DNA from: Bradyrhizobium amphicarpaeae
GTDB taxonomy: Bacteria; Pseudomonadota; Alphaproteobacteria; Rhizobiales; Xanthobacteraceae
Assembly (NCBI RefSeq): GCF_002266435.3
Contig: NZ_CP029426.2
Coordinates: 1,456,001-1,520,000, forward strand
Direction: 5' to 3'
DNA length: 64,000 bases
A program made the position numbers and the translations under genes. Below are positions 25,970-36,351 of the stretch, piece by piece; position 1 is the first letter of the stretch, and each line of letters begins with the position of its first letter. Below the pieces are notes generated by a model, which was not told the DNA's origin, made no database searches, and saw nothing but the letters and a program-made list of their open reading frames with translations.

Positions 25970-27283
25970 ATGCCCAATATCGCGCCACGATGCTTGACCC
26001 CTTTAGCATCCGCGGGCCATGGTCCCGCCGTGCACGCGCCAAATCACTCAGGACAAACGTCTGGAGCATTCAGCCCTGATTCCCGTCAGGCCTGGATACG
26101 GCTTTTGCTTGCGCTGATGATCGGCTCGATCGGCGGCGTCGGCATGTGGGCGATCGTGGTGATGATTCCCGCGGTGCAGACCGAATTCTCCGCCAGCCGC
26201 GGCGCGGTGTCGCTGGCCTTCACCCTCATGATGTTCGGCTTCGGCCTCGGCGGCGTGATCGCCGGCAAGATCACCGACCGCTTCGGCATCGTGCCGGCGA
26301 TGGCAATCAGCATCGCCTTTCTCGGCGTCGCGAATACGTTCGCGGGGCTGTCGAGCGAGCTCTGGCAGTTCGTGGCGGCGTATTTCCTGATCGGGCTCGG
26401 GACGTCGGCGACTTTCGCGCCGCTGATGGCGGAGGCCTCGCACTGGTTCGAGCGCTATCGCGGCCTCGCCGTGACCATCGTCGCGAGCGGCAATTATTTC
26501 GCCGGCACGATGTGGCCCCCGATCGTGAACTGGGGCATGCAGGAGGTCGGATGGCGCCACACCCATATCGGCATCGGCATCGTCTGTGTGAGCCTGATGA
26601 CGATCCTGGTGCTGGTCCTGCGCGCGCAGATAGGTCACGACAAGGTCCACGACCACGCCAATGCGCCGCCGCCGCGCGTCGATCTCAAGCTCTCGACCAA
26701 CACGCTGACGGTGCTGCTCTCGATCGCCAGCATCTCCTGCTGCGTCGCCATGGCGATGCCGCAGGTGCATATCGTTGCCTATTGCGGCGACCTCGGCTAC
26801 GGCGTGGCGCGCGGGGCCGAGATGCTGTCGCTGATGATGGCCTGCGGCATCGTCAGCCGCATCGGCTCGGGCTTCCTCGCCGACAAGATCGGCGGCATCC
26901 GCACCCTGCTGATCGGGGCGCTGGCACAGGGCTTTGCGCTGGTGTTCTATCTGTTCTTCGACAGCCTCGCCTCGCTCTATCTCATCTCCGCGATGTTCGG
27001 CCTGTTCCAGGGCGGCATTGTGCCGAGCTACGCCATCATCGTGCGCGAGGCGATGCCGGCGCGAGAAGCCGCAACGCGCGTCGGCATCGTGATCTTCGCC
27101 TCCGTGTTCGGCATGTCCTTCGGCGGATGGGTGTCGGGCGTCATCTTCGATGCCACCGGCTCCTATGCCGCAGCGTTCGCCAACGGCGTGGCGTGGAATG
27201 CCGTCAATATCGTCATCGTCGTGACGCTGCTGATCCGCTCGCGGATGAGTGCGGCGAAAGCCGGGCCGGGCTTTGCGACCTAG
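25970..27283 (+). CDS. MFS transporter
   Basis: The 437-residue protein has about twelve membrane segments (LLLALMIGSIGGVGMWAIVV, AVSLAFTLMMFGFGLGGVIA) and the Gly-rich GKITDRFGI loop of the major facilitator superfamily. A central hydrophilic loop contains HDKVHDHANAPPP. Substrate is unclear; the oxalate/formate-antiporter-like branch is one possibility. A GTG at 26030 is a second start. It is divergent from the copper operon but need not be related to it. Confidence 0.85.
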   Translation: MPNIAPRCLTPLASAGHGPAVHAPNHSGQTSGAFSPDSRQAWIRLLLALMIGSIGGVGMWAIVVMIPAVQTEFSASRGAVSLAFTLMMFGFGLGGVIAGKITDRFGIVPAMAISIAFLGVANTFAGLSSELWQFVAAYFLIGLGTSATFAPLMAEASHWFERYRGLAVTIVASGNYFAGTMWPPIVNWGMQEVGWRHTHIGIGIVCVSLMTILVLVLRAQIGHDKVHDHANAPPPRVDLKLSTNTLTVLLSIASISCCVAMAMPQVHIVAYCGDLGYGVARGAEMLSLMMACGIVSRIGSGFLADKIGGIRTLLIGALAQGFALVFYLFFDSLASLYLISAMFGLFQGGIVPSYAIIVREAMPAREAATRVGIVIFASVFGMSFGGWVSGVIFDATGSYAAAFANGVAWNAVNIVIVVTLLIRSRMSAAKAGPGFAT

Positions 27284-27687
27284 ACCGCCTGTCCCGCCTT
27301 CAGCAGCGTGCAGCCGGTGATCTTGTAACTGCCGTCCGGCTGCTGCTCGAGCGTGTAGAGAGCTTCCCAGGCCTCGCCGTTGGCATCGACGATATGGACG
27401 CGCTGCGCGATCCAGCTGCCTTCGCTCTTGCCGTCGCCAAATTCGAAGCTGTTGTGCCGGTAGACCGGCGCGTAGCCTTTCTGAACCATGGACATGAAGA
27501 TGTCGGGCGCGGGGAATATTTCCTTGAGCGCCGGCGCGGCGTGGGCATAAGCGCCGGCCGCATCGTCGCGCGCAAAAGCCTGTTCCTGGGCCCGGATCAC
27601 GCCCTGTGCCGTGGTGACGTCGTCGGCGGATGCCGAGACGGAGCTGAAGATAACGCTGATAGCGACGAGCAAGGCGGTAATGCGCAT
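27280..27687 (-). CDS. DUF4864-like secreted protein
   Basis: The 135-residue protein has a signal peptide (MRITALLVAISVIFSSVSASA) and an NTF2-like body with VIRAQEQAFARDDAAGAYAH, FMSMVQKGYAPVYRH and GSYKITGCTLLKA. These agree with the DUF4864 family. Its stop overlaps the end of the MFS gene by 4 bp in convergent orientation. Function unknown. Confidence 0.8.
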   Translation of the reverse strand: MRITALLVAISVIFSSVSASADDVTTAQGVIRAQEQAFARDDAAGAYAHAAPALKEIFPAPDIFMSMVQKGYAPVYRHNSFEFGDGKSEGSWIAQRVHIVDANGEAWEALYTLEQQPDGSYKITGCTLLKAGQAV

Positions 27688-27766
27688 GACAGGCTCCGCG
27701 TTGAAATCCCGGCGATACCGATTCTAGCACGCCCTGGGGGAAGTACGGCACGCTATCGCTTTCGTT

Positions 27767-28399
27767 TCACCGCCAGCTTCGCAGGCTTGGCGGTACGCGC
27801 CTTGGCTTTGCCCGCTGGCTGCACCGCAGCCCGTCGACGAACACGTCGAGCATGCGCAGCACCGAGGACTGCCAGCCGGGCTGGTCGTGCATGTAGCACA
27901 TGCCGACGAGCGCCCTGAGCAAATCCTCCGGGCTGACATCGCCGCGCATCTGGCCGGCCTCCACCGCGCGCGCGAGCAGCGAGCCGATCGCCCTGGTCAG
28001 CCGGTCCATCGAAAACGCCGCGAGTTCCGACGAACTCTGGAACGTCAGCGCCAGTGCGGCCGACATGCCTTTTTTCGTGGCGACGAATTCGACATTGGAC
28101 CGCAGCCACTGCCGCAAGGCCTCGACCGGATCCTTGGCGCTTTTCAATTGTTCGGCAAGCTCGCTGAGTTGCTCGACCTCGCGCCGGTACACCGCCTCGA
28201 ACAGATCCTGGCGTGTCGGGAAATGCCGATACAGTGTGCCGATGCCGACCCCGGCGCGTTTGGCGACGGCCTCCAGGCTCGCCTCCGGACCGCCGGCGTT
28301 GAACACGGCCTTGGCGGCCTCGAGCACGCGCTCGCGATTGCGCACGGCATCGGCGCGGGGCTTCCGGGTCTGGTCGCTGTGGTCGTCCATATCAGGCAA
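27767..28399 (-). CDS. TetR-family regulator
   Basis: The 210-residue protein has a TetR helix-turn-helix (ASLEAVAKRAGVGIGTLYRHFPTRQDLFEAVY) and a C-terminal ligand domain. It is divergent from the molybdenum hydroxylase genes, so it probably controls them. An ATG at 28390 is an alternative start. The last 20 residues are odd: the next frame encodes a Lys/Ala-rich tail, which suggests a frameshift near 27820. Confidence 0.85.
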   Translation of the reverse strand: MPDMDDHSDQTRKPRADAVRNRERVLEAAKAVFNAGGPEASLEAVAKRAGVGIGTLYRHFPTRQDLFEAVYRREVEQLSELAEQLKSAKDPVEALRQWLRSNVEFVATKKGMSAALALTFQSSSELAAFSMDRLTRAIGSLLARAVEAGQMRGDVSPEDLLRALVGMCYMHDQPGWQSSVLRMLDVFVDGLRCSQRAKPRRVPPSLRSWR

Positions 28400-28641
28400 T
28401 GTAGATCACGAATTGGTTAGATTGAACCCTTGTTGAACCTTTGCCGGCCTGCATCGCGTTGTACGCGCATGGGCTTTTGACCAATTTCAATATTTTCTCA
28501 CCGGCCCTTGTTAAACGGAGGGAGCCTCCGTATCTTCGCCTTGATGTTGGCCGGCTTCTGCCCGGTCAATTCAGATCGACGGCGGCCACGGCGGTGGCGC
28601 GCTGCGCGATCACTCATGTCCAAATCTGATCGGAGCCTTGT
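28400..28641. promoter_or_regulatory. Divergent promoter region of TetR regulator and molybdenum hydroxylase
   Basis: The 242 bp contain a tandem direct repeat (28422-28432 TTGAACCCTTG and 28433-28443 TTGAACCTTTG). The words AATTGGT (28411) and ACCAATT (near 28479) lie inverted. These are candidate operator sequences. No gene is evident. Confidence 0.4.
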
Positions 28642-29135
<494 letters not shown>

Positions 29136-29139
<4 letters not shown>

Positions 29140-30191
29140 AACGGTTCGATTATGTCAGGCCCGCCACCGTCACCGAAGCCGTTGCCGCCGCGGCTCAGCC
29201 CGGCGCCGTCTATCTCGCCGCAGGCACCAATCTGCTCGATCTGATGAAGGGCAATATCAGCCGCCCGGATCGTCTGGTCGACGTCACGCATCTCGAAGGA
29301 CTTGACGCGATCGAGCGCCTCGCCGACGGGTCGTTGCGCATCGGTGCGCTCGTCAGCAATGCCGATCTCGCGCACGATGCGGACTTCGCCAGGTCCTATC
29401 CCGCCGTCGCCGAAGCCCTTCTCTCCGGAGCGTCCGCGCAGTTGCGCAATGCCGCGACCGTTGGCGGCAATCTGCTGCAACGGACGCGCTGTGCGTATTT
29501 CTATGACACCGCCAGCCGCTGCAACAGGCGCGAAGCCGGCAGCGGCTGCGACGCCCGCGGCGGCGAGAACCGCACCCACGCCGTGCTCGGCTGGAGCGAG
29601 AACTGCATCGCGACGCATCCGTCGGACTTCTGTGTGCCGCTGGTTGCGCTCGATGCCATCGTCGAGATCGAGGGTCGGGGTGGCCGTCGCGAGATCGCGC
29701 TGGAGGAGTTGCATCGCCTGCCCGGCGATACGCCCGAGCGCGAGTCCGCGCTCGAGCCCGGCGATCTCATCGTGGCGGTGCGCCTTCCGAAGGCGGCGCG
29801 TGAATTTGCCCCGCATTCGCGTTACCTCAAGGTTCGCGAGCGCACCTCCTACGCCTTCGCGATGGCGTCGGCCGCTGCGGCGTTGCGGATCGAGAATGGC
29901 AGGATCGCGGAAGCGCGGCTTGCGCTCGGCGGTGTCGCCGCAAAGCCCTGGCGTGCCCTCGCCGCGGAGGACGTTCTCAAGGGCGTCGCGCCCACGGCCG
30001 ATGCCTTCCAGGAAGCCGCCTTGCGCGCGCTCACCGACGCAAAGCCGTCCGGCGACAACGCCTTCAAGATCGAGCTGGCACGCCGCATCGTCGTGCGCGC
30101 GCTGACCCTCGCTGCCGCCGGGACGCCCGCGCGCCTGCCCGCACTGCCGGCCTCTCCCTTTGCCCCGACATCAGGAGCGATCCATGCCTGA
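29136..30191 (+). CDS. Molybdenum hydroxylase, FAD subunit with extra 4Fe-4S site (PaoB-like)
   Basis: The 351-residue protein has the FAD-binding motifs LAAGTNLLDLM and ATVGGNLLQRTRC. Between them and the C-terminal domain is an insertion with Cys 119, 129, 138 and 157 (RCAYFY, CNRREAGSGC). A comparable insertion binds a 4Fe-4S cluster in PaoB and 4-hydroxybenzoyl-CoA reductase. It probably passes electrons to an acceptor other than NAD. Its start ATG lies inside the previous gene. Confidence 0.92.
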
Positions 30192-32445
30192 GCTCAACCT
30201 GACCAGCGCACCTGCCCATCTGCGGCACGGCTCGAACATCGGCCAGCCGCTGACCCGCCGTGACGGCGTTCTCAAGGTCACGGGGCAGGCGACCTATGCC
30301 GCCGACAATCATCCGGCCGGCATGCTGTTTGCGGTCCTCGCCGTTTCCAACATCGCGCGTGGCCGCGTGACCTCGCTCGATGTCGCCGCCGCCAAGCGCC
30401 ATCCCGGCGTCGTGGATGTGATGACGCCGGACCACAAGCCGCAGCTTGCGATCGATCCGGAGATCAAGACCAATCCATTCGTGTTCCGGATGGAGGTGCT
30501 GCAAAGCAACGAGGTGCGCTACGCCAACCAGCCGATCGCGGTCGTGATCGCCGAGACGCTCGAAGCTGCGACGGAAGGTGCGGCGCTGCTGGCGCCGCGC
30601 TACGAGACGCTGCCCGCGCTGGTCGGGCTCGATGCCGGCGATAGTTTCGTGCCGCCGGTCGTCGGCGTCGGCAACCCCACGGAAAATCACCGCGGCGATG
30701 TCGAGGCGGGCCTTGCCTCGGCCGAGAAGCAGATCGATGCGGTCTATGAAACGCCGCCGCAATATCACAACGCCATGGAGCCGCATGCGATCGTTGCGGC
30801 ATGGGATGGCGACAATCTACAGATCGACATGCCGACCCAGGGCCTCATGCTGTCGCTCGCGCGTGTCGCCGAGCTGTTCGGCATCGCGCATGACAAGATC
30901 CACATCCGCAGCCCGTTCCTTGGCGGCGGCTTCGGCTCCAAGGGATTGATGGCGGGGCCGCCGGTGCTCGGCATCATGGCGGCCAAGCTGGTCGGCAAGC
31001 CGGTCAAGCTGGTGCTGCGCCGCGAGCAGATGTATGGCCCGGTCGGCCATCGCGCGCCGACGCGCCAGCGCCTGCGCGTCGGTGCCGACGGCGAGGGACG
31101 GCTGACCGCGCTCGATCACCACGCGCGCACCGTGTCGAGCACGTTCGACGATTTCTACGAGCCCGCGGCCGATGCCTCGCACACGCTCTATGCGGCACCC
31201 GCGATCCGGACCTCGCACGATGCCGTGCGCGTCAACACCGGCACGCCGCTGTTCATGCGCGCGCCCGGTGAGGCGACCGGCTCGATCGCGCTGGAGAGCG
31301 CGATCGACGAGATGGCGTGGGCCTGCGGCATCGATCCGCTCGCCTTCCGCCTGAGGAACTACGCCGAAGTCGAGCCGGTCAGCGGCAAGCCCTTCTCGTC
31401 GAAGGCGCTGCGGGCCTGCTACGACCAGGGCTCTGCGCGTTTCGGCTGGGCAAAGCGTCCGCTGCAGCCGCGGCAGATGCGCGACGATGCCGGATTGCTG
31501 GTCGGCTGGGGCATGGGCACGGCGACCTTCCCGGCGCTGATGTTCCAGGCCGAAGCACGCGCGACGATCCGCCGCGACGGCTCCGGCGTGATGGAGATCG
31601 GCGCACACGACATGGGGCAGGGCGCCTGGACGGCACTGGCCCAGATCGCCGCCGACGCCGTCGGCCTCGATATCGACCGCGTCACGTTCAAGGCCGGTAC
31701 GTCAGACTTGCCCGATGCCGGCATCGCCGGTGGCTCCGCCCACACTGCAACCGCCGGCGCGGCGATCCATAGCGCCGGCGCGGCCGTGATCGCCAAGCTT
31801 GCCGATCTCGCCACCGGCGACGAGCGATCGCCACTGTTCGGCGCCGGCAATACCGGCGTGATCGCGCGCGACGGCCGGTTGATCCGGCGCGACGACGAGA
31901 GCCGCGGCGAGAGCTACGCCGAGATCCTCGCGCGCGCTGGCGTCGGCGAAGTCGAGGCGCGCGGCACAGGCGCGCCGAACCCTGCGGCGATGGAGGAGTA
32001 TGCGATGCATGCCCATGGCGCGGTGTTCGCGGAGGTGAAGGTCGATCCCGATCTGGGCCAGGTCCGTGTCAGCCGCATGGTCGGGGCCTTCGCCGCCGGA
32101 CGGATCGTCAACCCGCGGATGGTGCAAAGCCAGCTGTTCGGCGGCATGATCTGGGGCCTCTCCTTCGCGCTGCACGAGGAGGCCGTCACCGACCGGCGCA
32201 GCGGGCGGATCATGAACGCCGATCTCGGTGAGTACCATGTCCCCGTGAATGCCGACGTGCCGCCGCTCGACGTGATCACCGTCGAGGAGCACGACCCGCA
32301 CGTCAACGCGCTCGGCATCAAGGGCGTCGGCGAGATCGGCATCACCGGCAGTGCCGGTGCCGTCGCGAACGCGGTCTGGCATGCGACCGGCGTGCGCGTC
32401 CGCAAATTCCCGATCAGGATCGAGGAGTTGCTCACGCAGCGCTGA
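30184..32445 (+). CDS. Molybdenum hydroxylase, molybdopterin-binding large subunit
   Basis: The 753-residue protein is the catalytic subunit of a xanthine-dehydrogenase-family enzyme. The motifs include GGGFGSKG, GQAT, LGGGFG-type loops, HDMGQGAWTALAQIAADAVG and KGVGEIGITGSAGAVANAV, the last with the catalytic Glu. Substrate cannot be told, though homology to PaoC suggests an aldehyde. The ATG at 30184 has AGGAG six bases upstream and overlaps the previous gene by 8 bp. Confidence 0.93.
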   Translation: MPELNLTSAPAHLRHGSNIGQPLTRRDGVLKVTGQATYAADNHPAGMLFAVLAVSNIARGRVTSLDVAAAKRHPGVVDVMTPDHKPQLAIDPEIKTNPFVFRMEVLQSNEVRYANQPIAVVIAETLEAATEGAALLAPRYETLPALVGLDAGDSFVPPVVGVGNPTENHRGDVEAGLASAEKQIDAVYETPPQYHNAMEPHAIVAAWDGDNLQIDMPTQGLMLSLARVAELFGIAHDKIHIRSPFLGGGFGSKGLMAGPPVLGIMAAKLVGKPVKLVLRREQMYGPVGHRAPTRQRLRVGADGEGRLTALDHHARTVSSTFDDFYEPAADASHTLYAAPAIRTSHDAVRVNTGTPLFMRAPGEATGSIALESAIDEMAWACGIDPLAFRLRNYAEVEPVSGKPFSSKALRACYDQGSARFGWAKRPLQPRQMRDDAGLLVGWGMGTATFPALMFQAEARATIRRDGSGVMEIGAHDMGQGAWTALAQIAADAVGLDIDRVTFKAGTSDLPDAGIAGGSAHTATAGAAIHSAGAAVIAKLADLATGDERSPLFGAGNTGVIARDGRLIRRDDESRGESYAEILARAGVGEVEARGTGAPNPAAMEEYAMHAHGAVFAEVKVDPDLGQVRVSRMVGAFAAGRIVNPRMVQSQLFGGMIWGLSFALHEEAVTDRRSGRIMNADLGEYHVPVNADVPPLDVITVEEHDPHVNALGIKGVGEIGITGSAGAVANAVWHATGVRVRKFPIRIEELLTQR

Positions 32446-32487
32446 GGCGGCAGGCGGGGCGAGGCCTGCTCGCTCCGCGGCGGCCGA

Positions 32488-32640
32488 TCAGTTCATCATC
32501 CTGCGGAGAGACTTGATCTGCTCTCTCTGCGCTTCGATGTATTTCGCGATGGCCTTACGCAGCTCGCGCGAATGGAGCTTGTCGGTGTCGAGCTGGACTT
32601 CATCGAGCGCGGCTTCGGCATTGGCGAGAGTGGTCTTCAT
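32488..32640 (-). CDS. Small helical protein, 50 residues
   Basis: This short gene encodes MKTTLANAEAALDEVQLDTD, then a helical stretch ending in SLRRMMN. AGGAG lies seven bases before the ATG at 32640. The even helical pattern and ribosome-binding site support it as real. It lies between the hydroxylase operon and the XRE-cupin gene. Function unknown. Confidence 0.6.
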   Translation of the reverse strand: MKTTLANAEAALDEVQLDTDKLHSRELRKAIAKYIEAQREQIKSLRRMMN

Positions 32641-32831
32641 GCGCGAGCTCCTGTTACGAAGCGGCCCTGGAGTACCCTGGAGTCCGGGGCCATAACCTCA
32701 GCACCTCTAAAGCCAGGCTGCTCGGCTACGGTTCGTAATATATAGAGGTCCGGCGCGCAGAAATTGAGATGGCTCAACCACCGTAAGATACCGGTGGCCC
32801 GTATGATCCCGGATGGGACTGATCGGGGCCA

Positions 32832-33380
32832 TCAGAACGTCGGCGGCGTGCAGGCCGAGATCACTTCGCACGGCTTGCCGCCGACGCAGCGGAAGCGATG
32901 CGGGCGTCGGCTCTCGAAATAATAGGCATCGCCCGGATTGAGAATGCGCCGCTCGTCCTCGACGGTGACCTCGAGCTTGCCCGAGATCACGATGCCGCCT
33001 TCCTCGCCGTCATGGACGAGGTGGACGCGGCCGGTGTCGCTGCCGGGCTCGTAGCGCTCCTTCAGGATCTGCAGGCTGCGGCCGAACAGATTGTCGCCGA
33101 TCTGTCGATACGAGATCGGCTTCTTGCCGACCTCGGTGAGTTCCTCGGCGCGGTAGAATATCTTGCGCCTGGACTCCGGCTCCAGCGCGAAGAACTCGGC
33201 GAGCCCCATCGGAATGCCGTCGAGGATGCGCTTGAGCGCGCCGACCGACGGATTCATCTGGTTGGATTCGATCAGCGAAATCGTCGAATTGGTGACGCCG
33301 GCACGCTTGGCGAGCTCCCGCTGCGACAGCTTCTGGCGGGCCCGGATGAATCGCAGCCGTCCACCGATGTCGACGCTCAT
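32832..33380 (-). CDS. XRE-cupin transcriptional regulator (PuuR-like)
   Basis: The 182-residue protein has an N-terminal XRE helix-turn-helix (LRFIRARQKLSQRELAKRAGVTNSTISLIE) and a C-terminal cupin (LVHDGEEGGIVISGKLEVTV, YYFESRRPHRFRCV). This plan is that of PuuR, the putrescine repressor. It is divergent from an omega-amino-acid transaminase gene, which it probably controls. Confidence 0.88.
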   Translation of the reverse strand: MSVDIGGRLRFIRARQKLSQRELAKRAGVTNSTISLIESNQMNPSVGALKRILDGIPMGLAEFFALEPESRRKIFYRAEELTEVGKKPISYRQIGDNLFGRSLQILKERYEPGSDTGRVHLVHDGEEGGIVISGKLEVTVEDERRILNPGDAYYFESRRPHRFRCVGGKPCEVISACTPPTF

Positions 33381-33403
33381 GCCCCTGGTCCCTGTTGCAA
33401 GTG

Positions 33404-33418
33404 TTGCGGATCGCGCAA
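33404..33418. promoter_or_regulatory. Candidate operator between XRE-cupin gene and transaminase
   Basis: TTGCG and CGCAA flank GATCG in the divergent intergenic region. It is a short inverted repeat and the best candidate site I can see for the adjacent regulator. Confidence 0.3.
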
Positions 33419-33529
33419 ATATGGACCAGTGGGCCCAGCTAAATCAATGGCTTGCAGGTCTCCAGAAAAGGACTTGTTGCGCATCTGAAGCCGTGCCTCT
33501 GCTGTATCGTCAGCAAAGGAGCGTGGCCC

Positions 33530-34858
33530 GTGACCCTTCATCAGATTCCGAACACCATCAAGACCGATTCGTTCTGGATGCCGTTCACGGCCAACCGGCA
33601 GTTCAAGAAGGCGCCGCGCCTGTTCTCCTCTGCGGAGGGCATGCACTACACCACCGTCGACGGCCGCAAGGTGATCGACGGCTCCGCCGGCCTCTGGTGC
33701 GTCAATGCCGGTCACGGCCGCAAGCAGATCGCCGCCGCAGTCGAGCGCCAGCTGATGACGCTGGACTTCGCGCCGTCGTTCCAGATGGGCCACCCGCTGG
33801 CGTTCGACTTCGCCGAGCGGCTCGCCGAGATCGCGCCGAAAGGGCTCGACCGCATCTTCTTCACCAACTCCGGCTCCGAGTCGGTCGACACCGCGCTGAA
33901 GATCGCGCTCGCCTATCATCGCGCCAACGGCCAGGCGAGCCGCACCCGGCTGATCGGCCGCGAGCGCGGCTATCACGGCGTCGGCTTCGGCGGCACCTCG
34001 GTCGGCGGCATGGTCGCCAACCGTCGCGCCTTCACCACGCTGCTGCCGGGCGTCGACCATATCCGCCACACCCACGATCTCACCCGCAACGCCTTCGCCA
34101 AGGACCAGCCCGAGCACGGCGCCGAGCTCGCCGACGATCTCGAGCGTCTGGTCGGCCTGCATGGTGCCGAGACGATCGCCGCCGTGATCGTCGAGCCGGT
34201 GCCCGGTTCGACCGCGGTGCTGCCGCCGCCGAAGGGTTATCTGCAGCGCCTGCGGGAGATCTGCGACAAGCACGGCATTCTCCTGATCTTCGACGAAGTC
34301 ATCACCGGCTTCGGGCGTCTCGGTACGCCGTTCGCCGCCAATTTCTTCGGCGTCACGCCTGATATGATGACGACCGCCAAGGGCATCACCAACGGCACCA
34401 TTCCCTGCGGCGCGGTGTTTGCGCATCGCAAGGTGCACGACGCCATGATGATCGGCCCGGAAAACGTCATGGAGCTGTTCCACGGATACACCTACTCCGC
34501 GCATCCGACCGCCTGCGCCGCCGGCATCGCGACGCTCGACATCTACAAGGACGAAGGCCTGCTGACGCGCGGTGCCTCGATTGCCGAATATTGGCGCGAT
34601 GCGCTGCATTCGTTGAAGGGCCTGCCCAACGTCATCGACATCCGCAATTGCGGCCTGATGGGCGCGGTCGAGCTCTCGCCGCGCGACGGCGCGGTCGGTG
34701 CGCGCGGCTACGACGTCATGGTCGACTGCTTCAATCGCGGGCTCTACTTCCGCATGAGCGGCGACTCCTTCGCGCTGTCGCCGCCCCTCATCGTCGAGAA
34801 GAGCCACATCGACGATATCGTGTCGATCCTGGGCGATGCCATCAAGCGGGTGGCCTGA
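33530..34858 (+). CDS. Class III aminotransferase, omega-amino-acid:pyruvate transaminase-like
   Basis: The 442-residue PLP enzyme has K284 in TTAKGITNG as the Schiff-base lysine. Other class III motifs are FTNSGSESVDTALKIAL, GYHGVGFGGTSVGGM and FDEVITGFGR. The N-terminus (TDSFWMPFTANRQFK) is that of beta-alanine:pyruvate and related omega transaminases. A GTG at 33530 has AGGAG eight bases upstream. It lies next to a DadA-like gene in the same direction. Confidence 0.9.
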   Translation: MTLHQIPNTIKTDSFWMPFTANRQFKKAPRLFSSAEGMHYTTVDGRKVIDGSAGLWCVNAGHGRKQIAAAVERQLMTLDFAPSFQMGHPLAFDFAERLAEIAPKGLDRIFFTNSGSESVDTALKIALAYHRANGQASRTRLIGRERGYHGVGFGGTSVGGMVANRRAFTTLLPGVDHIRHTHDLTRNAFAKDQPEHGAELADDLERLVGLHGAETIAAVIVEPVPGSTAVLPPPKGYLQRLREICDKHGILLIFDEVITGFGRLGTPFAANFFGVTPDMMTTAKGITNGTIPCGAVFAHRKVHDAMMIGPENVMELFHGYTYSAHPTACAAGIATLDIYKDEGLLTRGASIAEYWRDALHSLKGLPNVIDIRNCGLMGAVELSPRDGAVGARGYDVMVDCFNRGLYFRMSGDSFALSPPLIVEKSHIDDIVSILGDAIKRVA

Positions 34859-34928
34859 TAATTGCTCTCGCCGTTGCGAGTTGTTTCCTTGCAGCGGCGA
34901 GCGTGATGCCGCGGGAGTTTGACCAAGC

Positions 34929-36194
34929 GTGAAAGTTCTGATCCTCGGCAGCGGTGTCATCGGTGTCACCTCTGCCTACTACCTCGCACGTGCCGGCCAT
35001 GAGGTGACGGTCGTCGACCGTCAACCCGAGCCGGCGCTGGAGACCTCTTTCGCCAATGCCGGCGAAGTGTCGCCCGGCTATTCTTCACCCTGGGCCGGGC
35101 CCGGCGTGCCGGTGAAGGCGGTGAAGTGGCTCCTGATGAAGCACGGCCCGCTGGTGATCCGGCCGAAGCTCGATCCCGTGATGTGGGTCTGGCTGCTCAA
35201 GATGCTGCGCAACTGCACCAGCGCGCGTTATGCGGTCAACAAGAGCCGGATGATCCCGATCGCGGAATACAGCCGCGACGCCCTGCGCGATCTGCGCCGT
35301 GACATCGGCATCCAGTATGACGAGCGCTCGCAAGGCACGCTGCAGCTGTTCCGTTACCAGGCGCAGCTCGACGGCACGGCTGAGGACATCGCCGTGCTCA
35401 AGCAATATGGCGTGCCCTACGAGACGTTGAGCCGCGAAGGCTGCATCGCCGTCGAGCCTGCGCTCGCAGGCGTGAAGGAAAAGTTCGTCGGCGGGCTCCG
35501 CTTGCCGCAGGACGAGACCGGCGACTGCCACATGTTCACGCAGGCGCTGGCCAGGCATGCCGAGGCGCTCGGCGTCCGCTTCATGTTCAACACCGGCATC
35601 GATCGCATCGTCACCGAGGGCGCGCGCGTCAGCGGTGTTGTGACCAGTGCCGGGATGTTGCAGGCCGACGCTTACGTGCTCGCGCTCGGCAGCTATTCGT
35701 CGCGGCTCGCAGCCCCGCTCGGCATTTCGCTGCCGGTCTATCCGGTTAAGGGCTATTCGATCACGGTGCCGATCAAGGACGCTGCGGGCGCGCCGGAATC
35801 CACCGTGATGGACGAGAGCTACAAGGTCGCGATCACGCGCTTGGGGAATCGCATCCGCGTCGGCGGCACCGCCGAAATCTCGGGCTTCTCGACCAAGCTC
35901 TATGATGCGCGCCGCGCCACGCTGGATCATTCGCTGACCGACCTGTTCCCGCGCGGCGGCGATCTCTCCAAGGCGACGTTCTGGAGCGGCCTGCGTCCGA
36001 TGACGCCTGACGGTCCGCCCGTGATCGGCCCGACGCCGTATGCCAACCTCCACCTCAACACCGGCCACGGCACGCTCGGCTGGACCATGTCCTGCGGCTC
36101 GGCGCGCGTGCTCGCCGACATGCTGTCGGGCAAGAAGCCGGATATTGACGTGAGTGCGCTGACGGTGGACCGGTATAATCACCGGTTCGGGTAG
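34929..36194 (+). CDS. D-amino-acid dehydrogenase small-subunit-like FAD enzyme (DadA)
   Basis: The 421-residue protein has an N-terminal dinucleotide fold ([18 protein letters not shown]), [20 protein letters not shown] and a C-terminal [20 protein letters not shown] block, matching DadA. It oxidises D-amino acids (or a related substrate) to keto acids and passes electrons to quinone. GTG start at 34929. It follows the transaminase by 70 bp and probably shares its operon. Confidence 0.9.
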   Translation: MKVLILGSGVIGVTSAYYLARAGHEVTVVDRQPEPALETSFANAGEVSPGYSSPWAGPGVPVKAVKWLLMKHGPLVIRPKLDPVMWVWLLKMLRNCTSARYAVNKSRMIPIAEYSRDALRDLRRDIGIQYDERSQGTLQLFRYQAQLDGTAEDIAVLKQYGVPYETLSREGCIAVEPALAGVKEKFVGGLRLPQDETGDCHMFTQALARHAEALGVRFMFNTGIDRIVTEGARVSGVVTSAGMLQADAYVLALGSYSSRLAAPLGISLPVYPVKGYSITVPIKDAAGAPESTVMDESYKVAITRLGNRIRVGGTAEISGFSTKLYDARRATLDHSLTDLFPRGGDLSKATFWSGLRPMTPDGPPVIGPTPYANLHLNTGHGTLGWTMSCGSARVLADMLSGKKPDIDVSALTVDRYNHRFG

Positions 36195-36222
36195 TCGTCT
36201 CTCCTTGCGACTAAATCTATCG

Positions 36223-36329
36223 CCGTCACCCTGAGGCGGCCACGAAGCGGCCCTCGAAGGGCGGCGGCCCGGCTCTATCGGGGCCGTGCATCCTTCGAGG
36301 CTCGCTGCGCGAGCACCTCAGGATGACGG
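36223..36329. repeat. Palindromic repeat (CCGTCACCCTGAGG type)
   Basis: CCGTCACCCTGAGG at the left and CCTCAGGATGACGG at the right form the outer arms, the same as in 17876-18010. It lies between the convergent DadA and XRE-cupin genes. Confidence 0.75.
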
Positions 36330-36351
36330 AATAAAGATTTGTGTGTGGGGC

